Shown here piece by piece: positions 1 to 10,247 of a DNA stretch of 64,000 nucleotides. The translations under genes were made by a program, and so were the position numbers. Position 1 is the stretch's first letter, and each line of letters begins with the position of its first letter. The DNA is from an uncultured Paracoccaceae bacterium (GTDB lineage: Bacteria; Pseudomonadota; Alphaproteobacteria; Rhodobacterales; Rhodobacteraceae): positions 1 through 64,000 of the forward strand of contig CAJWNQ010000006.1 of NCBI GenBank assembly GCA_913043905.1. Direction: 5' to 3'. The notes under the pieces are model-generated. The model saw only the letters and a program-made list of their open reading frames with translations. It was not told the origin of the DNA and ran no database searches.

Positions 1-2
1 TT

Positions 3-485
3 GCTTTAGGAATTCTTTTACCATTGGCATATTTTGATAGAAATCTTGCTGATTTTATTGAAAATATTACAGGAGCAGATATTGGCCTTCTTCTTACAGG
101 ATCTGCAGCTGCAGTTATCTTTGCTTACAGTGTAAGGTTTTTTGCTCTTGCATTTGGATCAGTTGATAGTGCTATGGGTCGATTTTCACCAAATATTGGG
201 CATGCTGCAAGGTCGTTAGGTTTAAGCCCAACTCAGACGTTAGCTCGTGTTCATGTCCCAATGATTTGGTCATCTATGCTAATTGCACTACTACTTGTCT
301 TCGTTGATAGTATTAAAGAATTACCCGCAACATTGTTATTACGTCCTTTTGGCTTTGATACTTTATCAACGCAAATATATAACTCAGCATCATTGGAGGA
401 TATTCAGGGGGCATCTGGTGCATCAATAGTAGTAATATTAGTAGGAATGATAGCTGTTGGTGTAATTGCGCGTGCATCACGATGA
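3..485 (+). CDS. ABC transporter permease, Fe(3+)-type (C-terminal part, cut by window edge)
   Basis: The reading frame is open from the first in-frame codon at position 3, so the gene begins outside the window and only about the last 160 residues are visible. They show several hydrophobic membrane helices and a cytoplasmic loop (GHAARSLGLSPTQTLARVHV) that matches the EAA loop contacting the ATPase in binding-protein-dependent permeases. The following IPATLLLRPFG-like stretch (seen here as ELPATLLLRPFGFDTLSTQI) is characteristic of the FbpB/SfuB iron(III) permease family. This places the protein in the inner membrane as part of an iron-type importer. Substrate is inferred from family resemblance only. 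The stop overlaps the next gene's ATG by 4 bp (ATGA). Confidence 0.8.
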   Translation, partial: ALGILLPLAYFDRNLADFIENITGADIGLLLTGSAAAVIFAYSVRFFALAFGSVDSAMGRFSPNIGHAARSLGLSPTQTLARVHVPMIWSSMLIALLLVFVDSIKELPATLLLRPFGFDTLSTQIYNSASLEDIQGASGASIVVILVGMIAVGVIARASR

Positions 486-1108
486 TACCATTAGATACAG
501 CTCTTACATTTTTTGGATTTGCTGTTGCATTGGCGATGTTGCCTGGCCCTGATAATATATTTGTATTGACGCAATCTGCGTTGTATGGGCGATCATCTGG
601 GATATTTGTTACGTTAGGTTTGGCAACTGGATTAATATTTCACACATCTGCTGTTGCATTTGGTGTTGCTGCAGTTTTTGAAACCTCTCGATTTGCATTT
701 AATGCCTTAAAATATTTAGGTGTAATTTATTTAATTTATCTTGCCTATAAAGCATTTCGTGCTGGTGGTCCAAAATTAGATAATGAAAACCCACCTAAAG
801 AGCCTTGGGTAATATTGTACAGACGTGGCTTAATAATGAATATTGCAAATCCTAAAGTGACTATTTTTTTTCTGGCGTTTCTACCACAGTTTGTGGACCC
901 ACAGCTGGGTGCAATAGTGCCACAGTTTTATCAATTAGGTGGGCTGATGTTTTTAGCCACTATTGTTATTTTTACATCAATCTCATTGGCAGCAGGTTTT
1001 TTGGGAAATTGGTTGCGTGGTTCACGAACTGCAATGCTTTGGATGAACCGTTTAGCTGGTTCCATTTTTATTGTTCTAGCGGTGAAGCTAGTTTTTGCGA
1101 AAAAATAA
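482..1108 (+). CDS. LysE/RhtB-family amino-acid exporter
   Basis: This is a 208-residue inner-membrane protein with about six hydrophobic segments and the N-terminal signature of the LysE/RhtB translocator family (AMLPGPDNIFVLTQS, residues about 18-32). Members export amino acids or derivatives such as homoserine, threonine or lysine using the proton gradient. The substrate cannot be read from the sequence. The start codon overlaps the stop of the upstream ABC permease in an ATGA junction, so the two are probably co-translated, although no functional link between iron import and amino-acid export is obvious. Length is normal for the family. It converges with the pyruvate carboxylase gene, leaving about 30 bp between stops. 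Confidence 0.88.
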   Translation: MIPLDTALTFFGFAVALAMLPGPDNIFVLTQSALYGRSSGIFVTLGLATGLIFHTSAVAFGVAAVFETSRFAFNALKYLGVIYLIYLAYKAFRAGGPKLDNENPPKEPWVILYRRGLIMNIANPKVTIFFLAFLPQFVDPQLGAIVPQFYQLGGLMFLATIVIFTSISLAAGFLGNWLRGSRTAMLWMNRLAGSIFIVLAVKLVFAKK

Positions 1109-1139
1109 GGTGTTGAAGTTTTTCCTAGACTTAAAAATA

Positions 1140-4100
1140 TTACACTTCGAATTCTATTAGCAAATCTTTAGCATCCACCTGAGATCCTGCAGGGGCATGA
1201 ATAGCTTTAATTATTCCATCAGTTTCAGCACTTATACCTGTTTCCATTTTCATAGCTTCTATGGTGCATAACAAATCCCCTGCGCTAATATTTTGTCCTA
1301 TGCTTACAATTACAGAACTTATGACGCCTGGCATTGGAGCGCCAATATGCGCGGTATTGTTTGCTTCGGCTACGGCACGTTTAATGGTTGTTGCCGCTTT
1401 AGATCTATCAGTGACACGGGCAGTTCGGGGTTGACCATTTAGCTCAAAAAATACTCGAGCTTTGCCTTCTTCGTCAGCTTCACCCACAGCTATTAAATGG
1501 ATTTCTAATGTTTTCCCAGGATCAATCTCTACGCTAATCTCATCACGTGGTTTCATTCCGTAGAAAAATGTATTTGTTGGTAAAGTTCTTACAGGTCCAT
1601 AATCACGATGGCGACTTCGGTAGTCTAAAAATACTTTAGGATACATTAAGTAGCCATTCAAATCTTCACTGTCGACAGTAGCACCTTCTAAGAGGTTCGA
1701 AAGTTCAATTTTTTTAGCAGATAAATCTAATAGTTTTAGATGCTCACCAGGGCGTGATATATCTGGTTTTTTTCCCTTAAGAACCTTTGATACGATCTTA
1801 TCAGGAAACCCACCTTCAGGTTGCCCTAGGTTGCCACGCATCATATCAACAACACTTTCAGGGAATGCGACATCCGTGGCAGGATTTTCTACATCATCAC
1901 GTGATAAATCCTGAGTTACCATCATTAAAGCCATGTCGCCAACAACTTTTGAGGATGGCGTTACTTTGACAATATCTCCAAACATTTGGTTTACATCAGC
2001 ATAGGTATTAGCAACTTCTGGCCAACGCTCTTCTAGTCCTAAAGAACGTGCTTGTGCTTTGAGGTTGGTAAATTGACCCCCGGGCATTTCATGTAAATAT
2101 ACTTCTGATGCTGGCGCAGATATACCACTTTCAAATGCTGCATATTGTTTGCGAACGCCTTCCCAGTAATCATTTATTCCACGAACAGCTTCAATATTTA
2201 AGCCTGTATCACGTTCAGTATGGCGTAAACTTTCTACAATTGAACCCAAGCATGGTTGTGATGTTCCACCTGAAAATGCATCCATGGCTACATCAACCGC
2301 ATCAACGCCGGCATCGGCAGCCGCCAAAATTGTGGCTCCAGCTATACCTGATGTATCATGTGTATGAAAATGTATAGGTAAGCCGACTTCATTCCTTAAA
2401 GCTTTTACTAAAATGCGAGCAGCGGCGGGTTTCAATAGACCTGCCATGTCTTTAAGTCCTAAAATATGTGCACCAGCTGATTTTAGTTCTTTACCCATTT
2501 TAACATAATAGTTTAGATTATATTTTGCTCGATCTGGATTTAATATATCACCAGTATAACAAATGGTTCCTTCACAGATTTTACCATTTTCAACAACAGC
2601 ATCCATCGCAATACGCATATTTTCCACCCAGTTTAGACTGTCAAATACACGGAATACATCAATGCCAGTTTCAGCAGCTTGTCGCACAAATTCTTGCACT
2701 ACATTATCAGGATAGTTGGTATATCCAACGCCGTTACTTGCACGTAACAACATCTGAGTCATTAGGTTTGGCATCTTAATGCGCAGATCTCTAAGACGTT
2801 GCCATGGGCATTCTTGCAAGAAGCGATAAGCTACATCAAACGTTGCACCACCCCAGCATTCCATAGAAAAAAGCTGAGGTAAGTTGTGAGCATATGAACC
2901 AGCAACTTTGATCATATCAAAACTACGCATACGGGTTGCTAATAGCGATTGGTGTCCATCCCGCATTGTTGTGTCAGTAATTAATAATTGGCTTTGATGA
3001 GCCATCCAATCAGCAACAGCTTGTGGGCCATTTTCTTCTAGCAAATTACGTGTGCCATATGCTGGTTTAGCCGTACTATTTATTGGAAGCTTAGGTGGTT
3101 TAGCATTTGCATCTGGCATTGGTCGGCCATGAACATCTGGGTGACCATTTACAGTAATATCTGCAACAAAATTTAAAATCTTTGTTGCTCGGTCACGTCG
3201 TGGTTTGAAATCAAAAAGTTCAGGTGTATTATCAATGAATATTGTACTGTAGGTATTGTTCAAAAAGGTTGGATGTTTTAGCAAATTTATTACAAACGCA
3301 ATATTAGTCGAAACGCCTCGAATTCGAAATTCACGCAAGGCACGATCCATACGTGCAATTGCGTTTTCAGGGCTAGATGCTTTTGATGTAATTTTAACTA
3401 ATAAACTGTCGTAATACCGTGTGATTACAGCACCTGAATATGCCGTACCACCGTCCAAGCGAATGCCAAGACCGGTGGCTGACCTATATGCAGATATACG
3501 GCCATAATCTGGAATGAAATTATTTTGTGGATCTTCAGTGGTAATACGTGTTTGAAGTGCGTGCCCGTTTAATTTAATATCTGCTTGGCTTTGAGCTCCT
3601 GTGGCGCGCGCCAGTGTCTTACCCTCGGCAATTTTAATTTGCGCTCGAACTATATCAATACCTGTAACTTCTTCAGTAACAGTGTGTTCCACCTGAACAC
3701 GTGGGTTAACTTCTATAAAGAAAAATTCTTCAGTATCCATATCCATAAGAAATTCAACTGTACCTGCGCATTCATAGCCAACATGTGCACATATCTTGCG
3801 CCCTAAGTTACAAATTTCTGTACGCTGTTCTTCCGTTAGATATGGAGCTGGTGCACGTTCTACGACTTTTTGATTGCGGCGCTGTACAGAGCAATCACGC
3901 TCAAACAAATGATAAATTTCACCAAAACTATCACCTAAAATTTGAACTTCAACGTGTCGTGCACGTTGGACAAGGCGTTCAAGATACCCTTCACCATTAC
4001 CAAATGCAGCTTCAGCTTCACGACGACCCTCGAGAACTTTTTCTTCAAGTTCATCAGCACTCATAATTGGGCGCATACCTCGCCCCCCGCCACCCCATGA

Positions 4101-4586
4101 TGCTTTTAGCATAAAAGGATAACCAACTTTGTTTGCCATGCGACGTACTTTGTCCATGTCATCTGGCAATACTTCGGTGGCAGGAACGACAGGAACGCCA
4201 GCAGCCATTGCAACTCTACGTGCTGATGCTTTGTCACCTAACTCCCGCATTGTTTTTGCTTTTGGGCCAATAAATTTTATACCAGCCTCTTCGCAGGCAT
4301 CCACAAAACTTGGATTCTCTGATAAAAGACCATAGCCAGGGTGTATAGCGTCAGCACCAGACATTTTTGCTACACGAATAATTTCTGAAATTGATAAATA
4401 TGCGGCAACTGGCCCCATGCCTTCACCAATGCGGTATGCTTCATCAGCCTTGAAACGGTGCAATCCAAGTTTATCTTCCTCAGCATAAATTGCGACTGTT
4501 TTTTTCCCCATTTCATTTGCAGCTCGCATTATGCGAATTGCGATTTCACCACGGTTAGCAATAAGAATTTTTTTAAAATTTTTCAT
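1140..4586 (-). CDS. pyc: pyruvate carboxylase
   Basis: This 1148-residue single-chain pyruvate carboxylase makes oxaloacetate from pyruvate, bicarbonate and ATP, an anaplerotic cytoplasmic reaction. Visible domains in order are the biotin carboxylase N-terminus (KILIANRGEIAIR), an ATP-grasp glycine loop (WGGGGRGM, about residue 165), the carboxyltransferase TIM barrel beginning near residue 530 (DTTMRDGHQS), and a C-terminal biotinyl domain with AMKMET, whose lysine at about residue 1113 carries biotin. The length matches the single-chain bacterial form, as opposed to the two-subunit type. The gene stands alone, with GGAT as a weak ribosome site before the ATG. Marine alphaproteobacteria use this enzyme to refill the TCA cycle. 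No defect is seen. Confidence 0.97.
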   Translation of the reverse strand: MKNFKKILIANRGEIAIRIMRAANEMGKKTVAIYAEEDKLGLHRFKADEAYRIGEGMGPVAAYLSISEIIRVAKMSGADAIHPGYGLLSENPSFVDACEEAGIKFIGPKAKTMRELGDKASARRVAMAAGVPVVPATEVLPDDMDKVRRMANKVGYPFMLKASWGGGGRGMRPIMSADELEEKVLEGRREAEAAFGNGEGYLERLVQRARHVEVQILGDSFGEIYHLFERDCSVQRRNQKVVERAPAPYLTEEQRTEICNLGRKICAHVGYECAGTVEFLMDMDTEEFFFIEVNPRVQVEHTVTEEVTGIDIVRAQIKIAEGKTLARATGAQSQADIKLNGHALQTRITTEDPQNNFIPDYGRISAYRSATGLGIRLDGGTAYSGAVITRYYDSLLVKITSKASSPENAIARMDRALREFRIRGVSTNIAFVINLLKHPTFLNNTYSTIFIDNTPELFDFKPRRDRATKILNFVADITVNGHPDVHGRPMPDANAKPPKLPINSTAKPAYGTRNLLEENGPQAVADWMAHQSQLLITDTTMRDGHQSLLATRMRSFDMIKVAGSYAHNLPQLFSMECWGGATFDVAYRFLQECPWQRLRDLRIKMPNLMTQMLLRASNGVGYTNYPDNVVQEFVRQAAETGIDVFRVFDSLNWVENMRIAMDAVVENGKICEGTICYTGDILNPDRAKYNLNYYVKMGKELKSAGAHILGLKDMAGLLKPAAARILVKALRNEVGLPIHFHTHDTSGIAGATILAAADAGVDAVDVAMDAFSGGTSQPCLGSIVESLRHTERDTGLNIEAVRGINDYWEGVRKQYAAFESGISAPASEVYLHEMPGGQFTNLKAQARSLGLEERWPEVANTYADVNQMFGDIVKVTPSSKVVGDMALMMVTQDLSRDDVENPATDVAFPESVVDMMRGNLGQPEGGFPDKIVSKVLKGKKPDISRPGEHLKLLDLSAKKIELSNLLEGATVDSEDLNGYLMYPKVFLDYRSRHRDYGPVRTLPTNTFFYGMKPRDEISVEIDPGKTLEIHLIAVGEADEEGKARVFFELNGQPRTARVTDRSKAATTIKRAVAEANNTAHIGAPMPGVISSVIVSIGQNISAGDLLCTIEAMKMETGISAETDGIIKAIHAPAGSQVDAKDLLIEFEV

Positions 4587-4882
4587 TTAATATCCGTTTT
4601 GACAAATAATACTGAAAAATATTATTTTGATTATTGTTTAAACTTGGTTCATGGGCTTATTGGTGAGATCTTGACCGAGGTAAAACATTATTAATAAATT
4701 CTTATAATGAACATTTGTATAAGTGTTATCAATTATACAAATTAATTTTTATTAAAGTTAGTTTTCTTTACTAGTTAATCTTTTTAGTCAGAAAATAGAC
4801 ATTAGAACTTTATTTACATGGAAACTAATATTAGTATTTTATAGCCGTGCTCAATACAGCAAGGCTTTTATTATTTTAGATT
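4587..4882. other. AT-rich intergenic region between pyc and carB
   Basis: This roughly 300-bp stretch holds the promoter side of pyc (minus strand) and the region downstream of carB. It is very AT-rich. No conserved ORF or RNA gene is recognisable apart from the hairpin at 4843-4866. Confidence 0.5.
4843..4866. terminator. possible intrinsic terminator downstream of carB
   Basis: AGCCGTGC and GCAAGGCT pair over 8 positions with one mismatch around an 8-nt loop. The element lies 17 bp beyond the carB stop codon. The T-rich run (TTTATTATTTT) follows the hairpin on the plus strand, whereas carB is read on the minus strand, so its use as a carB terminator is uncertain. Confidence 0.35.
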
Positions 4883-7800
4883 TCAATAATTTTGCAAAGC
4901 ATTAACTTCAAGCTCATTATTTTCTGCCTCACGGATAGCTTTTGCTGCAGCGTTGGAGGCTGCAGCAGTAGTATAATAGCATATTTTATTTGATAAAGCT
5001 GCTGCCCGAATGTAGCGGCTGTCAGTTAAGCTTTGATTGCCATCTGTCGTATTGAAAATTAAATCTATTTCATTATTTTTCAATGAGTCTACGATGTTTG
5101 GTTGGCCCTCATAAACTTTTTTAACATGAGTATTCAGTACGCCGCCTTCTGTTAGCCAACTTGATGTACCTCCAGTGGCTACTATCTTAAATCTAAGTGC
5201 AAAAAGAATTTTTGCAGCTTCAAGAATTAATGGACCTTTGTCGCCTGCTTTTACAGAGATAAATACAGTACCACAAGTCGGTAGTGGTGTTGAGGCAGCT
5301 AATTGTGATTTAAAAAATGCACGTTCGAAATTTTTATCTAAACCCATCACTTCGCCGGTAGAACGCATTTCAGGACCTAAGATGGCATCAACGCCGGGGA
5401 ATCTGTTAAATGGCATTACTGCCTCTTTAACTGCAAAGTGATCTGGAGAGGGTGATTTAAGCTCAAAATTGGTTAATGGTTCACCCGCCATAACACGTGC
5501 TGCTATTGCTGCGATTGGTGAATTAATTGCTTTAGCCACAAATGGGACTGTACGCGATGCGCGTGGATTAACTTCTAAGATAAAAATGTCTTCATCTTTA
5601 ATCGCAAATTGAATGTTCATTAATCCAACTACGTTTAATCCTAAAGCCAAAGCTTTGGTTTGGCTGATCATATCATCAATTTGATTTTGAGGCAGTGAGT
5701 AGGGTGGCAATGAACATGCGCTATCTCCCGAGTGGACACCTGCTTCTTCAATGTGTTGCATTATACCTGCAACATGCACGTTTTTTCCATCTGAGAGGGC
5801 ATCTACATCAACTTCGATGGCACCCACAAGGTAACTGTCCAATAATACTGGGCTGTCTCCAGAAACTATAACTGCTTCTTTAATATAACGTGTTAATTGC
5901 TCGTCTGAGCGAATTATTTCCATGGCGCGCCCACCTAAAACATAAGATGGTCGGATAACTAAGGGATAACCAACATCGGCAGCTATGATAAATGCTTCAT
6001 CATCATTGTGTGCGATACCGTTATACGGTTGTTTTAGTTCTAATTTTTCCAGTAATTTTTGAAACCGTTCGCGATCTTCAGCTAAATCAATAGAATCTGG
6101 TGTTGTTCCTAGTATTGAAATTCCTTCAGCTTCTAGATCATTTGCCAATTTTAAGGGAGTTTGCCCGCCTAATTGCACAATAACACCATGTAATGTACCA
6201 TTTTCTTGTTCGATACGTAAAATCTCCATTACAGATTCCATCGTTACAGGCTCAAAATATAAACGATCTGACGTATCATAGTCTGTTGAAACTGTTTCAG
6301 GATTACAATTAATCATAATAGTTTCATAACCAGCTTTTGTTAATGCATAACATGCATGACAACAGCAATAATCAAACTCAATACCTTGGCCAATACGATT
6401 TGGTCCACCACCTAATATAACAATTTTTTTGCGATCCGATGGCCAAGCTTCGCATTCGACCTCGCCCATAGCATCAGCTTCATATGTAGAATACATATAT
6501 GGGGTTTGCGCTTCAAATTCTGCTGCACAGGTATCGATGCGTTTAAATACCGCAACAACGCCTAATGCATTTCGAGTTATACGTATATCGCGTTCTTTTT
6601 TTCCGGTTAAGGTCGCTAATCGAGCGTCAGAGAAGCCCATCATCTTAACTTTCCGCATTTTTATTGCGGTATCTGGAAGGCCATTTTTGATAATATCAGT
6701 TTCAACATCAACTATCTCGCGAATGCGATCTAAAAACCATGGATCGTATGATGTTGCATCAAAGATTTCATCATTCGATAAACCATGCCGCATGGCTTGG
6801 GCTATCAATATCATACGATCTGGTGTCTGTTTAGAAATAGCCTGAATGATAGCTGGTTTTTCAGGTGCTCCTGGTATGGCTATATCATCAAAACCAGTTA
6901 AACCAGTTTCTAATGATGCTAATGCCTTTTGCAAAGATTCGTGAATTGTTCGCCCTATTGACATAACTTCGCCAACAGATTTCATAGCAGTGCCTAAAAT
7001 AGGCTCTGCACCAGGAAACTTCTCAAAAGCAAAGCGAGGTATCTTTGTAACTACGTAATCGATGCTTGGCTCAAAGGATGCAGGCGTTACACCTGTGATG
7101 TCGTTATCTAGTTCATCCAGCGTGTAACCAATTGCTAGTTTCGCAGCAATTTTAGCAATTGGAAAACCAGTAGCTTTTGATGCTAAAGCTGACGAGCGTG
7201 ACACCCGTGGGTTCATTTCAATTACAACCATTCGACCATCTTTAGGATTTACAGACCATTGGACATTTGAACCACCTGTTTCAACGCCTATTTCACGCAG
7301 CACGTTGATGGAATGTGTTCGCATCATTTGATATTCTTTATCTGTGAGCGTTAATGCTGGAGCTACAGTTATTGAATCACCGGTATGGACGCCCATTGGG
7401 TCAACGTTTTCAATTGCACAAACAATTATGGCATTGTCCGCTTTATCACGAACAACTTCCATTTCAAATTCTTTCCAACCTAATAGGCTTTCATCTATTA
7501 AGATTTGACTCACGGGTGATGCATCAAGTCCTGTGGTGCAGAAGTGAATAAACTCTTCACGATTATAAGCTATACCGCCACCTGTACCGCCCATTGTAAA
7601 TGCTGGACGAATTATTGCTGGTAAACCAATATCTTCTATGGCGGCCATGGATTCTTCAAGAGTATGGGCAATTGTTGCGCGAGGATTTTCGATCCCCAAT
7701 CGATCCATTGCTTCACGAAATAATTTACGATCTTCAGCCATTTCAATTGCTTTACGATCTGCGCCAATTAATTCAATACCATACTTTCTTAGGGTGCCAT

Positions 7801-8131
7801 CTTCATCTAAAGCTAATGCAGTATTTAATCCTGTCTGGCCGCCCATTGTTGGCAACAATACCATTTTATCTTCTGGGTATAGAGAAATTTCTTTTGCAAT
7901 AATTTTAGCAACAACTTCTGGTGTGATGGGTTCTATATAGGTTGCATCAGCCATATCTGGATCAGTCATAATTGTAGCTGGATTGGAGTTAACAAGAACT
8001 ACTCGATATCCCTCTTCTTTTAGTGCTTTGCATGCCTGAGCACCTGAATAGTCGAACTCACATGCTTGGCCAATAATAATAGGGCCTGCACCGATGATCA
8101 TAACTGTGTTAATATCGGTTCTTTTTGGCAT
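4883..8131 (-). CDS. carB: carbamoyl-phosphate synthase large subunit
   Basis: This 1082-residue enzyme makes carbamoyl phosphate from bicarbonate, ammonia (channelled from the CarA glutaminase) and two ATP, for arginine and pyrimidine synthesis. Two homologous ATP-grasp halves are visible, the first starting [20 protein letters not shown] and the second [15 protein letters not shown] near residue 570. A C-terminal methylglyoxal-synthase-like allosteric domain starts near residue 950. The start was set at the ATG giving MPKRTDIN, because homologues begin there. An ATG 33 bp upstream is in frame but adds a non-conserved basic extension. carA is not adjacent, as is common in alphaproteobacteria. 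Confidence 0.97.
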   Translation of the reverse strand: MPKRTDINTVMIIGAGPIIIGQACEFDYSGAQACKALKEEGYRVVLVNSNPATIMTDPDMADATYIEPITPEVVAKIIAKEISLYPEDKMVLLPTMGGQTGLNTALALDEDGTLRKYGIELIGADRKAIEMAEDRKLFREAMDRLGIENPRATIAHTLEESMAAIEDIGLPAIIRPAFTMGGTGGGIAYNREEFIHFCTTGLDASPVSQILIDESLLGWKEFEMEVVRDKADNAIIVCAIENVDPMGVHTGDSITVAPALTLTDKEYQMMRTHSINVLREIGVETGGSNVQWSVNPKDGRMVVIEMNPRVSRSSALASKATGFPIAKIAAKLAIGYTLDELDNDITGVTPASFEPSIDYVVTKIPRFAFEKFPGAEPILGTAMKSVGEVMSIGRTIHESLQKALASLETGLTGFDDIAIPGAPEKPAIIQAISKQTPDRMILIAQAMRHGLSNDEIFDATSYDPWFLDRIREIVDVETDIIKNGLPDTAIKMRKVKMMGFSDARLATLTGKKERDIRITRNALGVVAVFKRIDTCAAEFEAQTPYMYSTYEADAMGEVECEAWPSDRKKIVILGGGPNRIGQGIEFDYCCCHACYALTKAGYETIMINCNPETVSTDYDTSDRLYFEPVTMESVMEILRIEQENGTLHGVIVQLGGQTPLKLANDLEAEGISILGTTPDSIDLAEDRERFQKLLEKLELKQPYNGIAHNDDEAFIIAADVGYPLVIRPSYVLGGRAMEIIRSDEQLTRYIKEAVIVSGDSPVLLDSYLVGAIEVDVDALSDGKNVHVAGIMQHIEEAGVHSGDSACSLPPYSLPQNQIDDMISQTKALALGLNVVGLMNIQFAIKDEDIFILEVNPRASRTVPFVAKAINSPIAAIAARVMAGEPLTNFELKSPSPDHFAVKEAVMPFNRFPGVDAILGPEMRSTGEVMGLDKNFERAFFKSQLAASTPLPTCGTVFISVKAGDKGPLILEAAKILFALRFKIVATGGTSSWLTEGGVLNTHVKKVYEGQPNIVDSLKNNEIDLIFNTTDGNQSLTDSRYIRAAALSNKICYYTTAAASNAAAKAIREAENNELEVNALQNY

Positions 8132-8389
8132 TGCATGGCCCTTTTTTCTGCCGCGTGAAGTCAATCACGCGTGATTTCCAAATTGTTCTGCGTCTAATGT
8201 TTCGAAGGGGTTGGTGCAAGGGAATTTTAAGGAATTATGCACTGAGATTATGGCGTTTATATGCCCTTTTTTTGCATTTCAAAGTGTATCAGTTGCATTG
8301 AAAAAATTAAATAAAGTAAAAAGTGATTTTTGTGGAAACTAATGCCTGATCGCACTAAATAAGTAATAATCAAGATAAAGGCTCGAATA
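8132..8389. other. divergent promoter region carB / pabB
   Basis: This 258-bp spacer lies between divergently transcribed carB and pabB and must hold both promoters. A short stem (GGC...GCC) followed by CTTTTTTT is visible at about 8253-8274, too small to call with confidence. No PyrR-type or other riboswitch is recognisable. Confidence 0.45.
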
Positions 8390-9544
8390 ATGGGCGAAAC
8401 ATATATTTTATTAGAAGATGGTCCGAATGGGGATGCGAAAGCTTTTGCTAATCCTGAAAGTCTAATATGTGCGTGGAATTCTGATGATGTTGCGAATGCT
8501 TTTGATGAAATGGAGTGTGCTCGCGCATCGGGTAAGTGGCTTGCTGGATTTGCGAGCTATGAACTCGGCTATGCACTAGAGCCCAAGTTGGCAAATCTTA
8601 TGCCAGAAAATAGGCAATCTCCTTTAATTTGTTTTGGAGTATTTGATGGCCCAGACGTTATTGCTAAAGAAAATCTAATGAATAAGGCTTTATCTGAAAA
8701 AGATAATGCAAAGTTAGATGATCCCAAACCTGTCTGGTCAGAAGCCGAATATACTGTACCATTCAATGTTTTAACTGAATATATTTCTTCAGGCGATTTT
8801 TATCAAACCAACTTAACTTTTTCACTTTCGTCTAAGTATCAAGGAACTGCTCTGGGGTTATATGCGGCGCTGCGCTCCGTGCAGCCTGTCAGTTATGGTG
8901 GTGTGGTGAACTTTGGAGAGGGGCCTATTTTAGTTTCTCGATCTCCTGAACTATTTTTTAAAGTTGATGACAATGGTAATATATCCACTCGACCAATGAA
9001 AGGTACTGTGCCTCGAGGAAAAGATGCATGCGAAGATGCAAAGCTTATTGATTGGTTAACCAACGATCCAAAAAATAGGGCTGAAAACCTTATGATTGTT
9101 GATCTACTTCGCAATGATATTTCTCGTGTAGCTACCTTGGGATCAGTACATGTTCCAGAACTTTTTACTGTTGAAAGTTACAAAACTGTTCATCAAATGG
9201 TTTCAGAGGTCCGCGCAACTCTGCTGAATGATTTAAGCATTTTTGATTTATTTAAAGCATTGTATCCATGTGGCTCTATAACGGGAGCACCTAAAATTAG
9301 AGCTATGGAAGTTATTCGTAATTTAGAGCCTGAGCCACGTGACGCGTATTGCGGATCAATGGGATGGATTTCGCCTGCGGGCTCTATGAGCTTCAACGTT
9401 TGTATACGAACACTTAGCTTATATGAAGGTGGTGAAGTACGATTAAATGTGGGTGGAGGAATTGTTTATGATAGTACTGCAGCTGCTGAATATGAGGAAG
9501 CTTTATGGAAAATGCGTTACACAAAATTACCCCTAAAGGATTAG
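8390..9544 (+). CDS. pabB: aminodeoxychorismate synthase component I
   Basis: This 384-residue chorismate-binding enzyme converts chorismate and ammonia to 4-amino-4-deoxychorismate for folate synthesis. The conserved catalytic block is complete: PMKGTVPRG at about residue 201, ENLMIVDLLRNDISRV, and CGSITGAPKIRAMEVI at about residue 295. The lysine in PMKGT marks PabB and separates it from anthranilate synthase TrpE, which carries PIAGT. The first 100 residues form the shortened N-terminal region usual for the alphaproteobacterial version. It overlaps the downstream class IV aminotransferase by 40 bp, so the two are translationally coupled. The glutamine amidotransferase PabA is not next to it. 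Confidence 0.93.
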   Translation: MGETYILLEDGPNGDAKAFANPESLICAWNSDDVANAFDEMECARASGKWLAGFASYELGYALEPKLANLMPENRQSPLICFGVFDGPDVIAKENLMNKALSEKDNAKLDDPKPVWSEAEYTVPFNVLTEYISSGDFYQTNLTFSLSSKYQGTALGLYAALRSVQPVSYGGVVNFGEGPILVSRSPELFFKVDDNGNISTRPMKGTVPRGKDACEDAKLIDWLTNDPKNRAENLMIVDLLRNDISRVATLGSVHVPELFTVESYKTVHQMVSEVRATLLNDLSIFDLFKALYPCGSITGAPKIRAMEVIRNLEPEPRDAYCGSMGWISPAGSMSFNVCIRTLSLYEGGEVRLNVGGGIVYDSTAAAEYEEALWKMRYTKLPLKD

Positions 9545-10152
9545 AGGTAATAGAAACCTTAGGTTTTACTCCTGAACATGGCTTCATGCGTCTGGCTCTA
9601 CATATGGACCGTATGGAGAAAACTTGTTCTCGGCTGCACTATTTGTTTGACCGTGGAGCTGTCTTGATGGCTCTCGGTGAATCTGTAGATGATACGCCAG
9701 TTCGGTTACGTGTAACTATTAATCTAGATGGAATAGTTAATGTTAAAGTTGGTAGCATTACAGAGGTAAGTCGTTGGTCTATTGGAATTTCAGATAAGTT
9801 TTTACAATCTAACGACCCTTGGTTAGGTGTAAAAACAACTAACCGTGCTCTCTATGATACGGTTCGATCTCAACTAATAGATTTTGATGAGGTTTTATTT
9901 TTAAATGAAAATCGTGAAGTCTGTGAAGGTACAATTACCAATATATTTGTAAAAAAAGATAATATTTTGGTAACACCACCTATCAGTTGTGGATGTTTGC
10001 CAGGTATATTGCGAGAGGAAATGCTTTTAAGTGGGCAAGCGCAGGAAGGTATTCTGTTCTTAAAAGATCTAAAGGATGGAGCTGAAGTGTTTGTAGGTAA
10101 TTCTTTACGTGGACTGATTACAGCGGATTTGGCAGAAAATAAGTTGATTTAG
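9505..10152 (+). CDS. pabC: class IV aminotransferase-fold protein, probable aminodeoxychorismate lyase
   Basis: This 215-residue PLP enzyme of fold class IV has the expected lysine in KTTNRALYD (about residue 113) and the C-terminal pattern EGTITNIFVKK then LPGILREEML, which are family landmarks. Placed directly after and overlapping pabB by 40 bp, it most likely removes pyruvate from aminodeoxychorismate to give 4-aminobenzoate, completing the branch to folate. This pabB-pabC pairing is common in alphaproteobacteria. It is shorter than E. coli PabC, so a related class IV activity cannot be excluded from sequence alone. The start inside pabB is supported by homologues beginning at an equivalent LxxIETLGF segment. 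Confidence 0.82.
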   Translation: MENALHKITPKGLEVIETLGFTPEHGFMRLALHMDRMEKTCSRLHYLFDRGAVLMALGESVDDTPVRLRVTINLDGIVNVKVGSITEVSRWSIGISDKFLQSNDPWLGVKTTNRALYDTVRSQLIDFDEVLFLNENREVCEGTITNIFVKKDNILVTPPISCGCLPGILREEMLLSGQAQEGILFLKDLKDGAEVFVGNSLRGLITADLAENKLI

Positions 10153-10247
10153 AATATTCTTAAATTATTAAATATATTTGAATAAACCATCCAAAATAGA
10201 AATATCTTCTAGATTAAGATGCAATTTTAAGGTGTATAGTACCTCAA

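Noticed and set aside
2108-2779. Antisense ORFs within pyc (and similar His/Gln/Leu-rich ones opposite carB, tdm and gmaS)
   Set aside because: Their composition mirrors codon bias of the true gene on the other strand, and they have no recognisable domain or ribosome site.
8390-9544. Anthranilate synthase TrpE
   Set aside because: PMKGT at the active site carries the PabB lysine, and the partner is a class IV aminotransferase-type lyase.
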